DNA of 64,000 nt from Alphaproteobacteria bacterium (GTDB lineage: Bacteria > Myxococcota_A > UBA796 > GCA-2862545), in contig JACKER010000009.1 in assembly GCA_020632925.1 (NCBI GenBank), positions 62,001 to 126,000 of the forward strand. The letters are read 5' to 3'. Both the position numbers and the translations under genes were made by a program. The notes below the pieces were generated by a model. It was not told the origin of the DNA. It made no database searches and saw only the letters and a list, made by a program, of their open reading frames with translations. This document shows positions 32,260 to 40,844 of this stretch, one piece after another. Numbering within the stretch: position 1 is the stretch's first letter; every line of letters begins with the position of its first letter.

Positions 32260-32853
32260 TCACGAGGGATGGAGCATCGAGCGCGCCAGCCGCTCGTCGC
32301 CAGAAACAGCCACGCCGTCGAACACTGCGTCCACCACGCTCCACACGTCCCAGAAGTCCCTGCCCGACGCTTCCGCGAGCAGCCGCACCGCACGCTCCTC
32401 GAGGTCCGCGACCCGCTTGCCCTTCCACAGCTTGTCGGCGAGGGCCACGAGGATCGGCTCCAGTTCCTCCCCGTCGTCCCACGCGGCATGCATCCACGCG
32501 TGCCGAGCGACCCGCTCGGAGACACCGTGTGCGAGCAGCAGTCGGTACCCAGCGCGCTCGTGCTCACTGCCGCCCCCATGCATCCCGTCGGGGTGCAGCG
32601 TCTTGCCCGCGTCGTGGAGTGCAGCCCCCACGAGCACTTCGGCTCGGTCGAAGCGATCGAGACCGGCAGCGGCGAGCCCATCGCACAGCTCGGCAGCGGC
32701 CTCGGCGACCAGGCGGTGGTGCTTCACGAGGTGGGGAACCGCTCCAAGCTCGGTGAGCAGCGCGAGGGCGTCTTCGACGGAGGCCGGACGCATCGGGTCA
32801 GCCCCTGTCGGGAGCGGCGAGCGGGGCATCCCCGGGGGTCGTAGGCATGCCAT
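32260..32853 (-). CDS. HD-domain phosphohydrolase
   Basis: A 197-residue protein with the HD fold: HHRLVAEAA (first His), GAALHDAGK (the HD pair) and LVALADKLWKGKR (last Asp, with Lys) in the expected order. HD proteins hydrolyse nucleotides or phosphoesters. ATG 32853 follows GAGGAGG that spans the end of the preceding small gene; a GTG one codon earlier and an ATG at 32793 are alternatives. It is the third gene of a minus-strand operon (33368 to 32260). Confidence 0.8.
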   Translation of the reverse strand: MACLRPPGMPRSPLPTGADPMRPASVEDALALLTELGAVPHLVKHHRLVAEAAAELCDGLAAAGLDRFDRAEVLVGAALHDAGKTLHPDGMHGGGSEHERAGYRLLLAHGVSERVARHAWMHAAWDDGEELEPILVALADKLWKGKRVADLEERAVRLLAEASGRDFWDVWSVVDAVFDGVAVSGDERLARSMLHPS

Positions 32854-32868
32854 CACCTCGTGTCCTCC

Positions 32869-33006
32869 TCAGTCGCGCTGCTGCCACCGCTCTGCGGCCT
32901 GGGTGTACCGAGCTGGCGGACCCACGCGACCAGCGCCGAACGCTTCCCGGGCCGCCTGTCGAGATGCGAGGATCTCCTCTTTCGTTCGTCGAGGCCTGTG
33001 GGACAT
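32869..33006 (-). CDS. 45-residue basic protein
   Basis: A very small gene whose ATG overlaps the stop of the upstream gene (TGATG at 33008-33004). The product, beginning MSHRPRRTKEEILASRQAAR, is basic and probably helical, with a C-terminal AERWQQRD. Translational coupling and the position inside the operon support it. The KEEI-ASRQAAREAFG-like composition suggests a small DNA- or ribosome-binding protein, but that is only a guess. Confidence 0.5.
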   Translation of the reverse strand: MSHRPRRTKEEILASRQAAREAFGAGRVGPPARYTQAAERWQQRD

Positions 33007-33368
33007 CAGCTGAATGACACGTTCAGCTCGCGGAGGTGGGGCTGGAGCGCGGGCAGCCCAGCAGCGTCCAGCTCGCGGCGAATGGCAGCGAAGAGATCGA
33101 GGACCAGGTCGTCGCAGCAGGCGTGCGCGAAGGACTGGTGCCACTCGGGCACGGCTCTCAACGACGCCCCGACGGTGACCCACACCGCTGTCCCGTCCAG
33201 CGCGATGTCGGACACATCGAACGAGATGGGGAACGCCCCCTCCTCGTCGGCGTCGAACACCCGAGGGTCGCTGCGAGGCACGCTGTCTCGATCCGTTCGA
33301 GCACCCTTGGACTCCACGTTCCGGTGGGAGGTCGCCGCCGGCACCGCCAGCAGCATACAGTCCGGCAT
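33006..33368 (-). CDS. protein of unknown function
   Basis: A 120-residue soluble protein, first gene of the minus-strand operon. It has an acidic middle (VFDADEEGAFPISFDVSDI) and a predicted helical C-terminus (DLFAAIRRELDAAGLPALQPHLRE). No family recognised. ATG 33368 shares the palindrome CATG with the start of the divergent gene; ATG 33356 is an alternative that would separate the two. Confidence 0.5.
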   Translation of the reverse strand: MPDCMLLAVPAATSHRNVESKGARTDRDSVPRSDPRVFDADEEGAFPISFDVSDIALDGTAVWVTVGASLRAVPEWHQSFAHACCDDLVLDLFAAIRRELDAAGLPALQPHLRELNVSFS

Positions 33369-33912
33369 GGCGCACATCGACCGCCTGCGGAACACGCTGG
33401 TGTGGCGGGACATCCCCGGATGCCCCGGACGCTCCGTCCTGGTGGGCCACAGCGCCGAGCTCGACGAGACGATCCGTCTCCACGGACGCCGCTTCGAGCT
33501 GGCGGCAGCTCGCGATCCCGTGTGGTTGCTCCTCACGGACGAAGGACGTGGCGCGCTGCTGTCCTACGAGCAGCTCGACGGCTCCTTCGTGCACACCCTG
33601 AACGACCTGGCGGGACTGGAGAGGAAGTGCGCCCAGCTCGGGCTGGATCTGGTACAGTTCCGCCGCGAGCTCGAGCAGGGTGTCGAGGTTGATTATTCCT
33701 GGGATCTGGTGGTCGCCGACTTCGGTGCGGACCGCTCCTGGGCCGTGCGCCTCGTTCGTCGATGGTCGGACCTCCCGCTGGCGGACGCTGCCCAAGCGGT
33801 GGCCCGTCCGCCAGTGAGGCTACGGTTGGGCCTCGCGCTGCCCGAGGCAGGGAGGCTCCTCACGACGCTGCGCGAACGCGGGGGCGACGGGAGATTGGTC
33901 GTCGCGGAATGA
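33367..33912 (+). CDS. protein of unknown function
   Basis: A 181-residue soluble protein divergent from the minus-strand operon, the two starts overlapping at CATG (33366-33369). DPVWLLLTDEGRGALLSYEQL and SWDLVVADFGADRSWAVRLVRRW suggest a mixed alpha/beta fold. No motif recognised. No clear ribosome-binding site precedes the ATG. Confidence 0.5.
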   Translation: MAHIDRLRNTLVWRDIPGCPGRSVLVGHSAELDETIRLHGRRFELAAARDPVWLLLTDEGRGALLSYEQLDGSFVHTLNDLAGLERKCAQLGLDLVQFRRELEQGVEVDYSWDLVVADFGADRSWAVRLVRRWSDLPLADAAQAVARPPVRLRLGLALPEAGRLLTTLRERGGDGRLVVAE

Positions 33913-34671
33913 CGCGTCCGGGTAGGATCAGCGGGGTGTGGTTGGTGGTGGACGGCGAGGGGCGACGAGGCAGCTCACGTTGGCGTGACGCCCCACGAGC
34001 CCGAACGCCCGTCCAGACGGCTCGGTGCATGCGGCACCCCGACGACGCCGTCCGCTCGGCGAGTTCGGTTGGGGTGCCTCCGGGCAGGCCATCCGCGGGA
34101 AAGCGGAAGTGCCGTCGCCGACGCTGGGCCGCCTACGGCGGGCTTCGGCGCCACGAAGCCGTGGTTCTGCGAACGTCGGTGGGGGCGCCTCGTGCTTCCG
34201 CGTGAAGGGCCGGAACGCCCCGAAGGGACAGCTTCTGCTGCCGCAGGGCGGCGCGGGACGCCATCCTTCCGCGAAGGCGCCTGCGGTGGGCGCGCAGGCG
34301 GGACCGGCGCGCCGAGCCGTCCCCCGACCACCGGACGCAGGGAGCCGCCGCCGAAGGCGGAGGCACGTCGGTACACCGGCCGGGTGATGGGCTGGACGGA
34401 GGCTGACGAGCACGGCGCCGCGAGCCGGTTCACTCGGGTGGGAGGAGGTCGACGTCGCCAGGGCGCACACGCCGTCGACCCGCGCCAGGGGGACCGGAGG
34501 GCGGCCGCAGGCCGGTCCCGCCCGAAGGGCGGACGGAGGCCGAAGGGCCGACCCCGCAGGGGCCCCGGTGCCCCGAAGGGGCAGGCGCCCGGATCGGTCG
34601 CTCGCGAGCCCGCGTCCGGTGCCACCCTGGTCATCAGCCACGAACGCTCGATCTCTCCCGAGCGGTGCTCG
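33913..34671. other. 759-bp non-coding tract rich in hairpins
   Basis: There is no convincing gene; the open frames on both strands are low-complexity and mirror each other. The plus strand contains many short perfect stems closed by small loops: GGCTTCG-GCGCCA-CGAAGCC near 34141-34160, CCGC-GGGAAA-GCGG near 34092, CCGCC-GCCGAA-GGCGG near 34350, and the four-hairpin unit at 34481-34590. It could be a structured RNA or an accumulation of extragenic palindromes. Confidence 0.55.
34481..34590. repeat. dispersed hairpin repeat, copy 1
   Basis: About 110 bp nearly identical to 49651-49761. It holds consecutive stems with three-base loops: GCCC-GAA-GGGC, CCCC-GCA-GGGG and GCCCC-GAA-GGGGC, plus GGCC-GAAG-GGCC. 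Both copies lie between genes. Confidence 0.88.
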
Positions 34672-35130
34672 CTAGCGGGGTGGCGGAGCGCTCAGCGTGG
34701 CGGGGTGGTGCATGAGCACCCGGATCTCGTCGCGTTCGCGCTCGCCGAAGCCCAGCCGCCGATAGAGCGCGCGCGCTCGATTCGTCCGGTAGACCGAGAG
34801 CCACAGCGGCACGCCCCGGTCCTCCGCCTCCGCGATCACTCGCGTCATCACCCGGGTGCCGAGCCCACGCCCCCTCGCCGCACCGCCCACCACGACGAGG
34901 TCCAGCCAGTCGTGATCCGCGTGGCGTTCCACGCGGACCCAGCCCACGACGACGCCGGACGCGACGATCATCCGCGTCGACCCCGGCGCCCACGCCTCCC
35001 GGCACTTCTGCACCTGCTCGTCGGTCCAGCCGCCGTACGTCCGGGTGACGAGGTCCTCGAACGCCTCCCGCTGCAGCGCCCAGGCCGCCGGCCAGTCCTC
35101 CTCGCGCGCGTCCCGCAGCTCGACGTCCAT
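34672..35130 (-). CDS. GNAT-family N-acetyltransferase
   Basis: A 152-residue acetyltransferase. LVVVGGAARGRGLGTRVM holds the acetyl-CoA pyrophosphate loop (RGRGLG) and VYRTNRARALYRRLGF is the C-terminal YxxLGF motif. The acceptor is unknown. The gene starts 3 bp after the upstream membrane-protein gene, so the two are likely cotranscribed. Confidence 0.88.
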   Translation of the reverse strand: MDVELRDAREEDWPAAWALQREAFEDLVTRTYGGWTDEQVQKCREAWAPGSTRMIVASGVVVGWVRVERHADHDWLDLVVVGGAARGRGLGTRVMTRVIAEAEDRGVPLWLSVYRTNRARALYRRLGFGERERDEIRVLMHHPATLSAPPPR

Positions 35131-35133
35131 GGC

Positions 35134-36030
35134 CTAGGGTCTCCCGCGGAAGGCCGCCGTGTCCAGGCTCGGCCAGGCGAACACGATGGCGCCGAGCACC
35201 AGGTGCGCCGGGATGGCGACCACCAGCGCGGCGTTCGCCGGGAGGTGCAGCACGAGCATCGCCAACAGGAAACCGTGGAACAGCACCGGCAGGCCCATGA
35301 CGGCGAGGTTGGGCGGGTGGTCGCGGCGGGCGCCCTTGAGCCCGAAGGCCACCGACAGCAGGGCCGAGCCGAACACCAGCAGGAAGCCCCCCGGCTCCCC
35401 CACCGCCGGGTAGACCGCATGGACGAGGAGCCACTGGCAGGCCGCGATCAGGCCGAGCGCGATCGGGATGGCCGCCACCGGGGTCCACAGCTCCCACCCG
35501 CGCCAGCCCCTCCTCGCCGCGAGATCACCCAGCGCCCACCAGGCTCCGCCGAAGAACGCGACGATCATCCACCAGCCGACGAAGTTGTCGAAGGGGACCC
35601 CGAAGTAGTGGACCTCGCCCACCTGGTGCCAGGTCCACCAGCCCAGCTGCTCCGCCAGCGGATCGAGCGACAGATCGATGTCGACGGCGAGCAGGCCGGC
35701 CGTGATCGGGCGGATCCACCAGCGCTGGGCCAGCTGATCGACGGTCCAGATCGACGCGTACAGGATGCTGCTCCACCCGAGCCCGATCCAGATGGGCAGG
35801 TGCACGGGCCCCGCGTCGATCACCGCCAGGAAGTCGCCGTACTCGTAGTACACCCCGGGCGAGCCCGGGCCCTCGGTCGCGAGGTAGAACGCCTCCGCCC
35901 CGAGCGAGAAGCCGAGCGCCACCACGCACAGCGCTAGCCAGCGCCGCCCCTGCCGCCAGGCGTCGATCCAGCACATGCCGCAGCAGGCCGCCGCGAACAG
36001 CTCGACAGCGATGTTCGCGATGGGTGGCAT
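35134..36030 (-). CDS. integral membrane protein, carotenoid-synthesis-like (DUF422/CruF-like)
   Basis: A 298-residue protein with eight or so hydrophobic segments. GWWTWHQVGEVHYFGVPFDN followed by FVGWW resembles the W-x-W ... Y-GVP--N--GW signature of the DUF422 carotenoid biosynthesis family, whose CruF members hydrate carotenoid ends. No other carotenoid gene is in the window, so the role is uncertain. Upstream partner of the GNAT gene. Confidence 0.55.
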   Translation of the reverse strand: MPPIANIAVELFAAACCGMCWIDAWRQGRRWLALCVVALGFSLGAEAFYLATEGPGSPGVYYEYGDFLAVIDAGPVHLPIWIGLGWSSILYASIWTVDQLAQRWWIRPITAGLLAVDIDLSLDPLAEQLGWWTWHQVGEVHYFGVPFDNFVGWWMIVAFFGGAWWALGDLAARRGWRGWELWTPVAAIPIALGLIAACQWLLVHAVYPAVGEPGGFLLVFGSALLSVAFGLKGARRDHPPNLAVMGLPVLFHGFLLAMLVLHLPANAALVVAIPAHLVLGAIVFAWPSLDTAAFRGRP

Positions 36031-36097
36031 CCACGAACTCTACCCGGTGGTGGGGTCCACCCGCTCATGGTACGCGCTCTCCCCTCCAGGAGCCGCC

Positions 36098-36532
36098 ATG
36101 GACGCCAGCCCCTACGCCGGTCCGATCGCCGTGACCACCGCCACGCTCCTGCTCTGGTACGGCCTGCTCATGGGTCTCCAGAGCCGCACGAAGTACCGGT
36201 TGCGCTCGGAGTACGCTGCCCGCGGCGAGTCGTTCGACCGCTACTTCGGCCAGGACCGCCGGATGCTGGCCGCCGACCGCGCCGTGGCCAACACGCAGGA
36301 ACAGCTGCTCCCCTTCCTCGTGTCCTTGTGGCTGCACGCGGTGTTCGTGTCCACGACCTCGGCCACCGCGCTCGGCGCCGTCTGGGTGCTGCTGCGCGCC
36401 GCCTATCCCCTCCTGCTGGGCAGCGAGCTCGCCGGCACCCAGTCCAAGCGCGTGTTCTTCGCGACCGGACCCTCCTACGCCGTCGTCGCCTGGCTCGTCG
36501 GCTCCACGCTGGTCAAGGCCCTGACGGGCTGA
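36098..36532 (+). CDS. MAPEG-like membrane protein
   Basis: A 144-residue protein with four hydrophobic segments. The segment ADRAVANTQEQLLPFLVSLW has the R-A-x-N-x-x-E-x-x-x-x-F pattern of the MAPEG family (membrane glutathione transferases and relatives). The length is typical. ATG 36098 has GGAG 7 bp upstream. The last 20 bp overlap the end of the convergent kinase gene. Confidence 0.6.
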   Translation: MDASPYAGPIAVTTATLLLWYGLLMGLQSRTKYRLRSEYAARGESFDRYFGQDRRMLAADRAVANTQEQLLPFLVSLWLHAVFVSTTSATALGAVWVLLRAAYPLLLGSELAGTQSKRVFFATGPSYAVVAWLVGSTLVKALTG

Positions 36533-37043
36533 ACCGACCCAGCGCCCGGAGGAGCTCCGCCACGCTCTCCTCCACCGTCGCGCCGGCCGTGTCGATCCGG
36601 ATCGGCGGCTCGTCCCAGGCGTCGTACGCCCGGTCGACCACCTGCTGCCAGGTGGGCAGGATCAGGTCCGGCACGGTGGACTGACGGCCCTCCACCCGGC
36701 GACGGTGCTCCTCGGGATCCGAGCACACGACCTCGACCTCCACGCAGGCCGCGCCCGCGCTGGTCGCCACGTCCCGCCACTCGCGCCGCGTGAGCGCGAT
36801 GGGGTTGCAGGAGTCCGCCACCACGTCGAGCCCGAGCCGGAGGTTGTCCGCTGCGATCCGGTAGGACAGGCGATACCCCTCCCCTTCCACGCGGATCCCG
36901 CAGAGATCCCGCAGCCCCTGCTCCACGGTGTCGATGCGCAGCCAGGGCGCACGTAGCCGACGTGCGAGCGCCTGCGACAACGTGCTCTTCCCGGACCCTG
37001 GCAGGCCCGCGAACGAGAACAGCGTGGGGACACGGTGCGTCAC
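36513..37043 (-). CDS. P-loop kinase-like ATPase
   Basis: A 176-residue protein. FSFAGLPGSGKSTLSQALA is the Walker A at the very N-terminus, and DVVADSCNPIALTRREW is a plausible lid/Walker B region, as in small-molecule kinases of the AAA_33/zeta-toxin class. The phosphate acceptor is unknown. GTG 37043 is preceded by GACGAGG and starts 5 bp after the DUF2161 stop, so the two genes are coupled. Confidence 0.75.
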   Translation of the reverse strand: MTHRVPTLFSFAGLPGSGKSTLSQALARRLRAPWLRIDTVEQGLRDLCGIRVEGEGYRLSYRIAADNLRLGLDVVADSCNPIALTRREWRDVATSAGAACVEVEVVCSDPEEHRRRVEGRQSTVPDLILPTWQQVVDRAYDAWDEPPIRIDTAGATVEESVAELLRALGRFSPSGP

Positions 37044-37047
37044 CTCG

Positions 37048-37707
37048 TCACGATACCGCCGACCACTCCGGGAGCTCGCGGGCCCCCCGCGCCGACAGGG
37101 CGTACACGCCCGTGGAGACCCGCGTGAACCACCCGAAGACGTCGCGGTACAGCAACACGCGCGCGCGATCGTCGCCGACGGCGGCGGCCACCTCGCGGGC
37201 GCGGGTGGGCCCATGGTCGCGGAGGTGGACGGCGATGGCGAGCGCGCGCTGCCGATAGGCGGTCACCCAGCCGCGGCGACGATCCACGCCCCCTGCCGTC
37301 GGGTCCCCCACGCGCCGCGAGAACTCGCCCAACACCCGGGCACGCCGGGAACCCGAGCGGCGTGGACCCACGTACGGACCAGGATCGAGCAGGACTTCCA
37401 CCCGCTCACCGGCCACCGCGAGCAGCCCGAGCCCGAGCATCCGCAACAGCTTCAGCGCGCGAGCGCGGCGCGTCCGGAGCACGGCACACGACGACGGCAC
37501 CGCCAGGTAGACCAGCCCGGCCACCGCGAGCCGGTCCACGCCCTGGAGCAGCAGGTCCAGGTTGAGGTGCAGCTTGAGCTCCACCACGACCGGCTCCTCC
37601 CCCTCGGCCACCGCCACGACGTCGCAGTCGGCCACCTCACCCTTCACCGAGCGCCCACGGCTCTCGAGGAACCGCTTGATCGGCAGGTACAGATCCGTCT
37701 CCTTCAC
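37048..37707 (-). CDS. DUF2161 family protein (PD-(D/E)XK nuclease-like)
   Basis: A 219-residue protein. The start MKETDLYLPIKRFLESRGRS, then EVADCDVVAV and EPVVVELKL, match the DUF2161 family, with the D and ExK pair of a PD-(D/E)XK fold. The C-terminal half ends in a winged-helix-like segment (GPTRAREVAAAVGDDRARV). Members are predicted, not proven, nucleases. It precedes the P-loop kinase in a two-gene operon. Confidence 0.8.
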   Translation of the reverse strand: MKETDLYLPIKRFLESRGRSVKGEVADCDVVAVAEGEEPVVVELKLHLNLDLLLQGVDRLAVAGLVYLAVPSSCAVLRTRRARALKLLRMLGLGLLAVAGERVEVLLDPGPYVGPRRSGSRRARVLGEFSRRVGDPTAGGVDRRRGWVTAYRQRALAIAVHLRDHGPTRAREVAAAVGDDRARVLLYRDVFGWFTRVSTGVYALSARGARELPEWSAVS

Positions 37708-37820
37708 GCGCCCCCCGACACCGCAGCGCAGAACGGAGGGCGCCGACCCGGAGGCGTGTAGGACTTCTGTAGCGTCCGCTCCGACGCGTCCGTGATGGAC
37801 TGTGGGGACGAGGAGGTAGC

Positions 37821-38105
37821 GTGCAGCCCATCCACCGGACCGAGTGCGACGAGGACGATCCCACGGTGCAGATGTCCGACGACCAGCGGCGCCTCCTGAT
37901 CGCCACCTTCACGCCTCCCACCATGGGTCGCCGGTCGCTCCCCGACCCGGACGCCTCGATCGAGGCGCAGGCCGTCCCCGTGTCGCCCTTGCGTGTGTCG
38001 CAGCCAAGCCCCCCGTCCCTGCGCTGGTGGGGCGTGGTCCTGGCCTCCGCGGCGATCGTGGCGCTGTCGCTGCTCGGTGGGGCCGCCGTCCTCCAGATCT
38101 GGTAG
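37821..38105 (+). CDS. small protein with one C-terminal membrane helix
   Basis: A 94-residue protein: a polar, Asp/Pro-rich N-terminal region of ~67 residues and one membrane helix near the end (WWGVVLASAAIVALSLLGGA). The GTG start follows GAGGAGGTAG. The layout suggests a tail-anchored protein. No family recognised. Confidence 0.45.
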   Translation: MQPIHRTECDEDDPTVQMSDDQRRLLIATFTPPTMGRRSLPDPDASIEAQAVPVSPLRVSQPSPPSLRWWGVVLASAAIVALSLLGGAAVLQIW

Positions 38106-38276
38106 TCGGAATTCCCAATTACGGAGGGTGGTCCGATTGCTGGCGATCGCCCACGCACCGAACGGTACCCGGCGATACCGGCGCACGGAGCACGCTCGCA
38201 CAGCGCCTTCTCGTCCCCCTGGATCGCGCGGCACGCCCGAGCGCCTTACGATGCGCGCGCAACCCCGGGAGTTCCC

Positions 38277-39050
38277 GTGTCGCACGATCCCAACGAGCCC
38301 GATCCCTCGAGCACCTCCGCTCGCGTCGAGCGCCTCCTCGCCGAGGCAGAGGTCCTGCTGGTGACTGCCGCCGAGGAAGGTGGCCCGGTCACGGTCTTCG
38401 CCCAACACCTGCCCAGTGGCGCCCGCTCCCAGGCCCTCCGCGCGTCCGAGCTCACCGACGAGGGGAAGGGGCTCGTCCGGGAGGTTCGTGACCTGGTGGA
38501 CCCGGCGCATCCGTTGGAGTCGTTTTCGATGGATCCCGCCGCGAGCGTCGCTCGCCACGCGTCGCGGACCGACGTCGTCCCGTGGGCGCTGGCGCGGACA
38601 GGCGCAGAGCGAGCGTTGGACGCGTTGATGGCCGACCTGTGCGACGTGGTGGACACCCGGACGAGGGGGAGGCTGGTCCTGGCCTGCGCCCGCGTGACGC
38701 TGCCCACGCCGAGCGGTCCCGTGCTGAACCAGCTCACCGCGCTCGAGGCCTGGCTCGAGACCCCGACGCCCATGGCGCGAGAGGCGATGCTGCAGGTGCT
38801 CGACGACACGCGCCAGCCCTCGTGGGCGAACGACGCGATCTCTGCGTCGGAGGTCGCCGATCTTGCGCTGCGCTCCGTGCTCCAACCCACCGACGGTCGG
38901 TATGCCGAGCTGGGCCACGAGCTGACCACGGCCTGGTCGGGGCCGGAGTCCGCCCGCCGCGCGGTGGTCTGTTGCCACAAGCTGCTCGGTGGCGACGCCG
39001 TCGAGGGCGCGAGAGCGCTGGTGGTCGCCATGCGCGACACGCTGGGCTGA
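38277..39050 (+). CDS. protein of unknown function
   Basis: A 257-residue, mostly helical soluble protein with an acidic Ser/Pro-rich start. VPWALARTGAERALDALMAD and ARRAVVCCHKLLGGDAVEGA look like helical-repeat segments. It is convergent with the stressosome operon (its stop is 53 bp from that operon's end) but no link can be claimed. No family recognised. Confidence 0.5.
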   Translation: MSHDPNEPDPSSTSARVERLLAEAEVLLVTAAEEGGPVTVFAQHLPSGARSQALRASELTDEGKGLVREVRDLVDPAHPLESFSMDPAASVARHASRTDVVPWALARTGAERALDALMADLCDVVDTRTRGRLVLACARVTLPTPSGPVLNQLTALEAWLETPTPMAREAMLQVLDDTRQPSWANDAISASEVADLALRSVLQPTDGRYAELGHELTTAWSGPESARRAVVCCHKLLGGDAVEGARALVVAMRDTLG

Positions 39051-39103
39051 CGCACATCACCACCGGATGATCCGCGTGAGCCCTACACTCACGCGTGCCC
39101 GAA

Positions 39104-40090
39104 TCAACGGACGACGAGCACGAGCACGTCGTCGTGGGCCTTGGCTCCACGGCTCATCAGGAGATCCGCGACACGGACGGGCGACCGGAACAGCCCCTCC
39201 CCGGCCGGATCCATCACGGTCCGCGAGGACAGCCCGTCGGTGTGCACGATCAGGACCGACCGATCCGCGAGCGGGAAGGTGCGCGCGGCGGTCACGCGCC
39301 GGGGCGACCGAACGCCGAGCACGCCTGGGGTCGGGAGCAGCGCCCTCGGAGCCTGCCCGGGCGCGTACAGGTGGGCCGCGACGTTGCCCACGCCCGCGAC
39401 CTCCACCGTCCGGGCCTGCACGTTCCAACGCGCGATGCTGGCGGCGACCCCGCGCGTTCCCCCGCACGCATCGTCGATGGCGTGGAGCAGCGCGACCGGA
39501 TCGGTCGAGCTCGACGCCTCGAGCGCCGCCACGCCCCGATCGGCCGCCTCTCGCGCCGGGGCGCCGTGCCCCACGCCGTCGAGGACCGCCAGCAGGAGCG
39601 CGCCGTCCGACCGGCGGACCCAGGAGCGGTCGCCGCAGGGATCGACCATCCCGCGGCCGAGGCAGGCCACCTCGGGGTGCCTCGGGGCGGGCCCGACGAA
39701 CCGGCGAGCCCGGATCTGCGTACCCTCCCCCTGGACGACGGCCAGATCGAGCTCGCTCGCCAGCCGGCGGACCGACGGGAGGCCCGCGCCCAGTCCGCGG
39801 GGCACCACCATGCCGGCGACCGCGTCCGCCGGATGGGCGATGCCCGGCCCTCGGTCGCTCGCCACGATCTCGACGCCGGACACGCCGGCCCGCCGGATGG
39901 GCTCCACCGAGATGACGCCGGTCGAGCGCGCATGATCGAGCTGGTTCTGCGCGAGCTCGCTCACCAGCAGCGCGAGCTCCTCGATCCCCTCGCGCCCGAA
40001 GCCGGCCTCCGACGCCACCTGGCGCACGCGCTCACGCGCGATCGAGACCGAGGCCCGGTCGATTACGCTCAGCGGCGGAAGCGCGCCCAC
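39104..40090 (-). CDS. anti-sigma-type ATPase fused to an RsbX/SpoIIE-like phosphatase
   Basis: A 328-residue two-domain protein. Residues 1-130 are a GHKL ATPase of the RsbT/RsbW kind: ELALLVSELAQNQLDHA (N box), ASDRGPGIAHPADA (G1) and GLGAGLPSVRRL (G2). Residues ~140-328 are a PP2C-like phosphatase: LLAVLDGVGHGAPAREAAD with the metal Asp, and KAHDDVLVLVV at the end. In known stressosomes RsbX dephosphorylates RsbR and RsbS to reset the complex. Last gene of the operon; its GTG lies 22 bp inside the upstream rsbT-like gene. Confidence 0.8.
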   Translation of the reverse strand: MGALPPLSVIDRASVSIARERVRQVASEAGFGREGIEELALLVSELAQNQLDHARSTGVISVEPIRRAGVSGVEIVASDRGPGIAHPADAVAGMVVPRGLGAGLPSVRRLASELDLAVVQGEGTQIRARRFVGPAPRHPEVACLGRGMVDPCGDRSWVRRSDGALLLAVLDGVGHGAPAREAADRGVAALEASSSTDPVALLHAIDDACGGTRGVAASIARWNVQARTVEVAGVGNVAAHLYAPGQAPRALLPTPGVLGVRSPRRVTAARTFPLADRSVLIVHTDGLSSRTVMDPAGEGLFRSPVRVADLLMSRGAKAHDDVLVLVVR

Positions 40091-40485
40091 TTCACGACCT
40101 CCACGCGGGTGCCCTTGCCCAGCGAGGTCTCGACGTGGAACTCGTCGACCAGACGCCGGCTCCCGGACAGCCCCAGGCCGAGCGAGCGGCCGGTGCTGTA
40201 CCCCCCGCGGAGGGCACGATCGATGTCGAGGATGCCCGGCCCCTCGTCCACGAACACCAGCCGCAGCCCCTCGCGCAGCCCGTCGCTCACGTGCTCCACC
40301 ACGGCGTACCCGCCGCCGCCGTGCACCAGCGCGTTGCGTGACAGCTCGGAGGCCGCCGTCGTGATCGCGGCGGACGCGAAGGCGTCGAAGTGGGCTGCCT
40401 GCGCGAGCTCGCGCGCGCGGCGCCGAACCACGGGCACGTCACCCTCGACGGCGATGGTCAGGCGCTCGGAGACCAGCACCGTCAC
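40069..40485 (-). CDS. rsbT: RsbT-like serine/threonine kinase of the stressosome
   Basis: A 138-residue GHKL kinase. ITTAASELSRNALVHGGGG is the N box, VFVDEGPGIL the G1 box and SLGLGLSGSRRLVDEF the G2 box. RsbT phosphorylates the STAS domains of RsbS and RsbR, then leaves to activate an output partner. GTG 40485 overlaps the rsbS stop (GTGA). Confidence 0.82.
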   Translation of the reverse strand: MTVLVSERLTIAVEGDVPVVRRRARELAQAAHFDAFASAAITTAASELSRNALVHGGGGYAVVEHVSDGLREGLRLVFVDEGPGILDIDRALRGGYSTGRSLGLGLSGSRRLVDEFHVETSLGKGTRVEVVKWARFRR

Positions 40486-40844
40486 CGCGGCAACCCGAGG
40501 CGGTCGAGCCCGTCGTCCACGTCCAGCGCAGTCTCCACGCCGTCCAGCATGTACCCCATCTGCACGAGCGTCGCGGCGACCTCGGGCCGCATGCCGCACA
40601 CGACGGTGTGCCGGCCCATGAGGCGCGCCATCGCGGCGGTGTCGGCGAGGACCCGCGCGACGTAGGTGTCGACCACCTCGAGGCCGCTGATGTCCACCAG
40701 CAGCCCGCCGTCCCGGCCGCGGTCGCGCTCGATCGCGCTCAACACGTCGTTCTGGAACTGCTCCACGACGTCGTCGCCCAGCTCGCCCTGCACGCTCACC
40801 AGCAGGTGTCCGCGGACGCGCAGGATCGGGATGGTGGGCGTCAC
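40482..40844 (-). CDS. rsbS: RsbS-like STAS-domain protein
   Basis: A 120-residue single STAS domain, the size of RsbS, the stressosome core. The phosphorylation loop reads DISGLEVVDTYVARVL, with Thr where Bacillus RsbS has the phosphorylated Ser. GTG 40844 overlaps the rsbR stop and the gene ends in a GTGA overlap with rsbT. The gene order R-S-T strongly supports the assignment. Confidence 0.82.
   Translation of the reverse strand: MTPTIPILRVRGHLLVSVQGELGDDVVEQFQNDVLSAIERDRGRDGGLLVDISGLEVVDTYVARVLADTAAMARLMGRHTVVCGMRPEVAATLVQMGYMLDGVETALDVDDGLDRLGLPR

Noticed and set aside
33928..34641. Minus-strand open frames of ~220-240 codons in the hairpin tract
   Set aside because: They are composed of repeat-derived Arg/Pro/Gly strings, and the same peptide pattern appears in the second repeat copy at 49651. 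This indicates translated palindromes, not protein.
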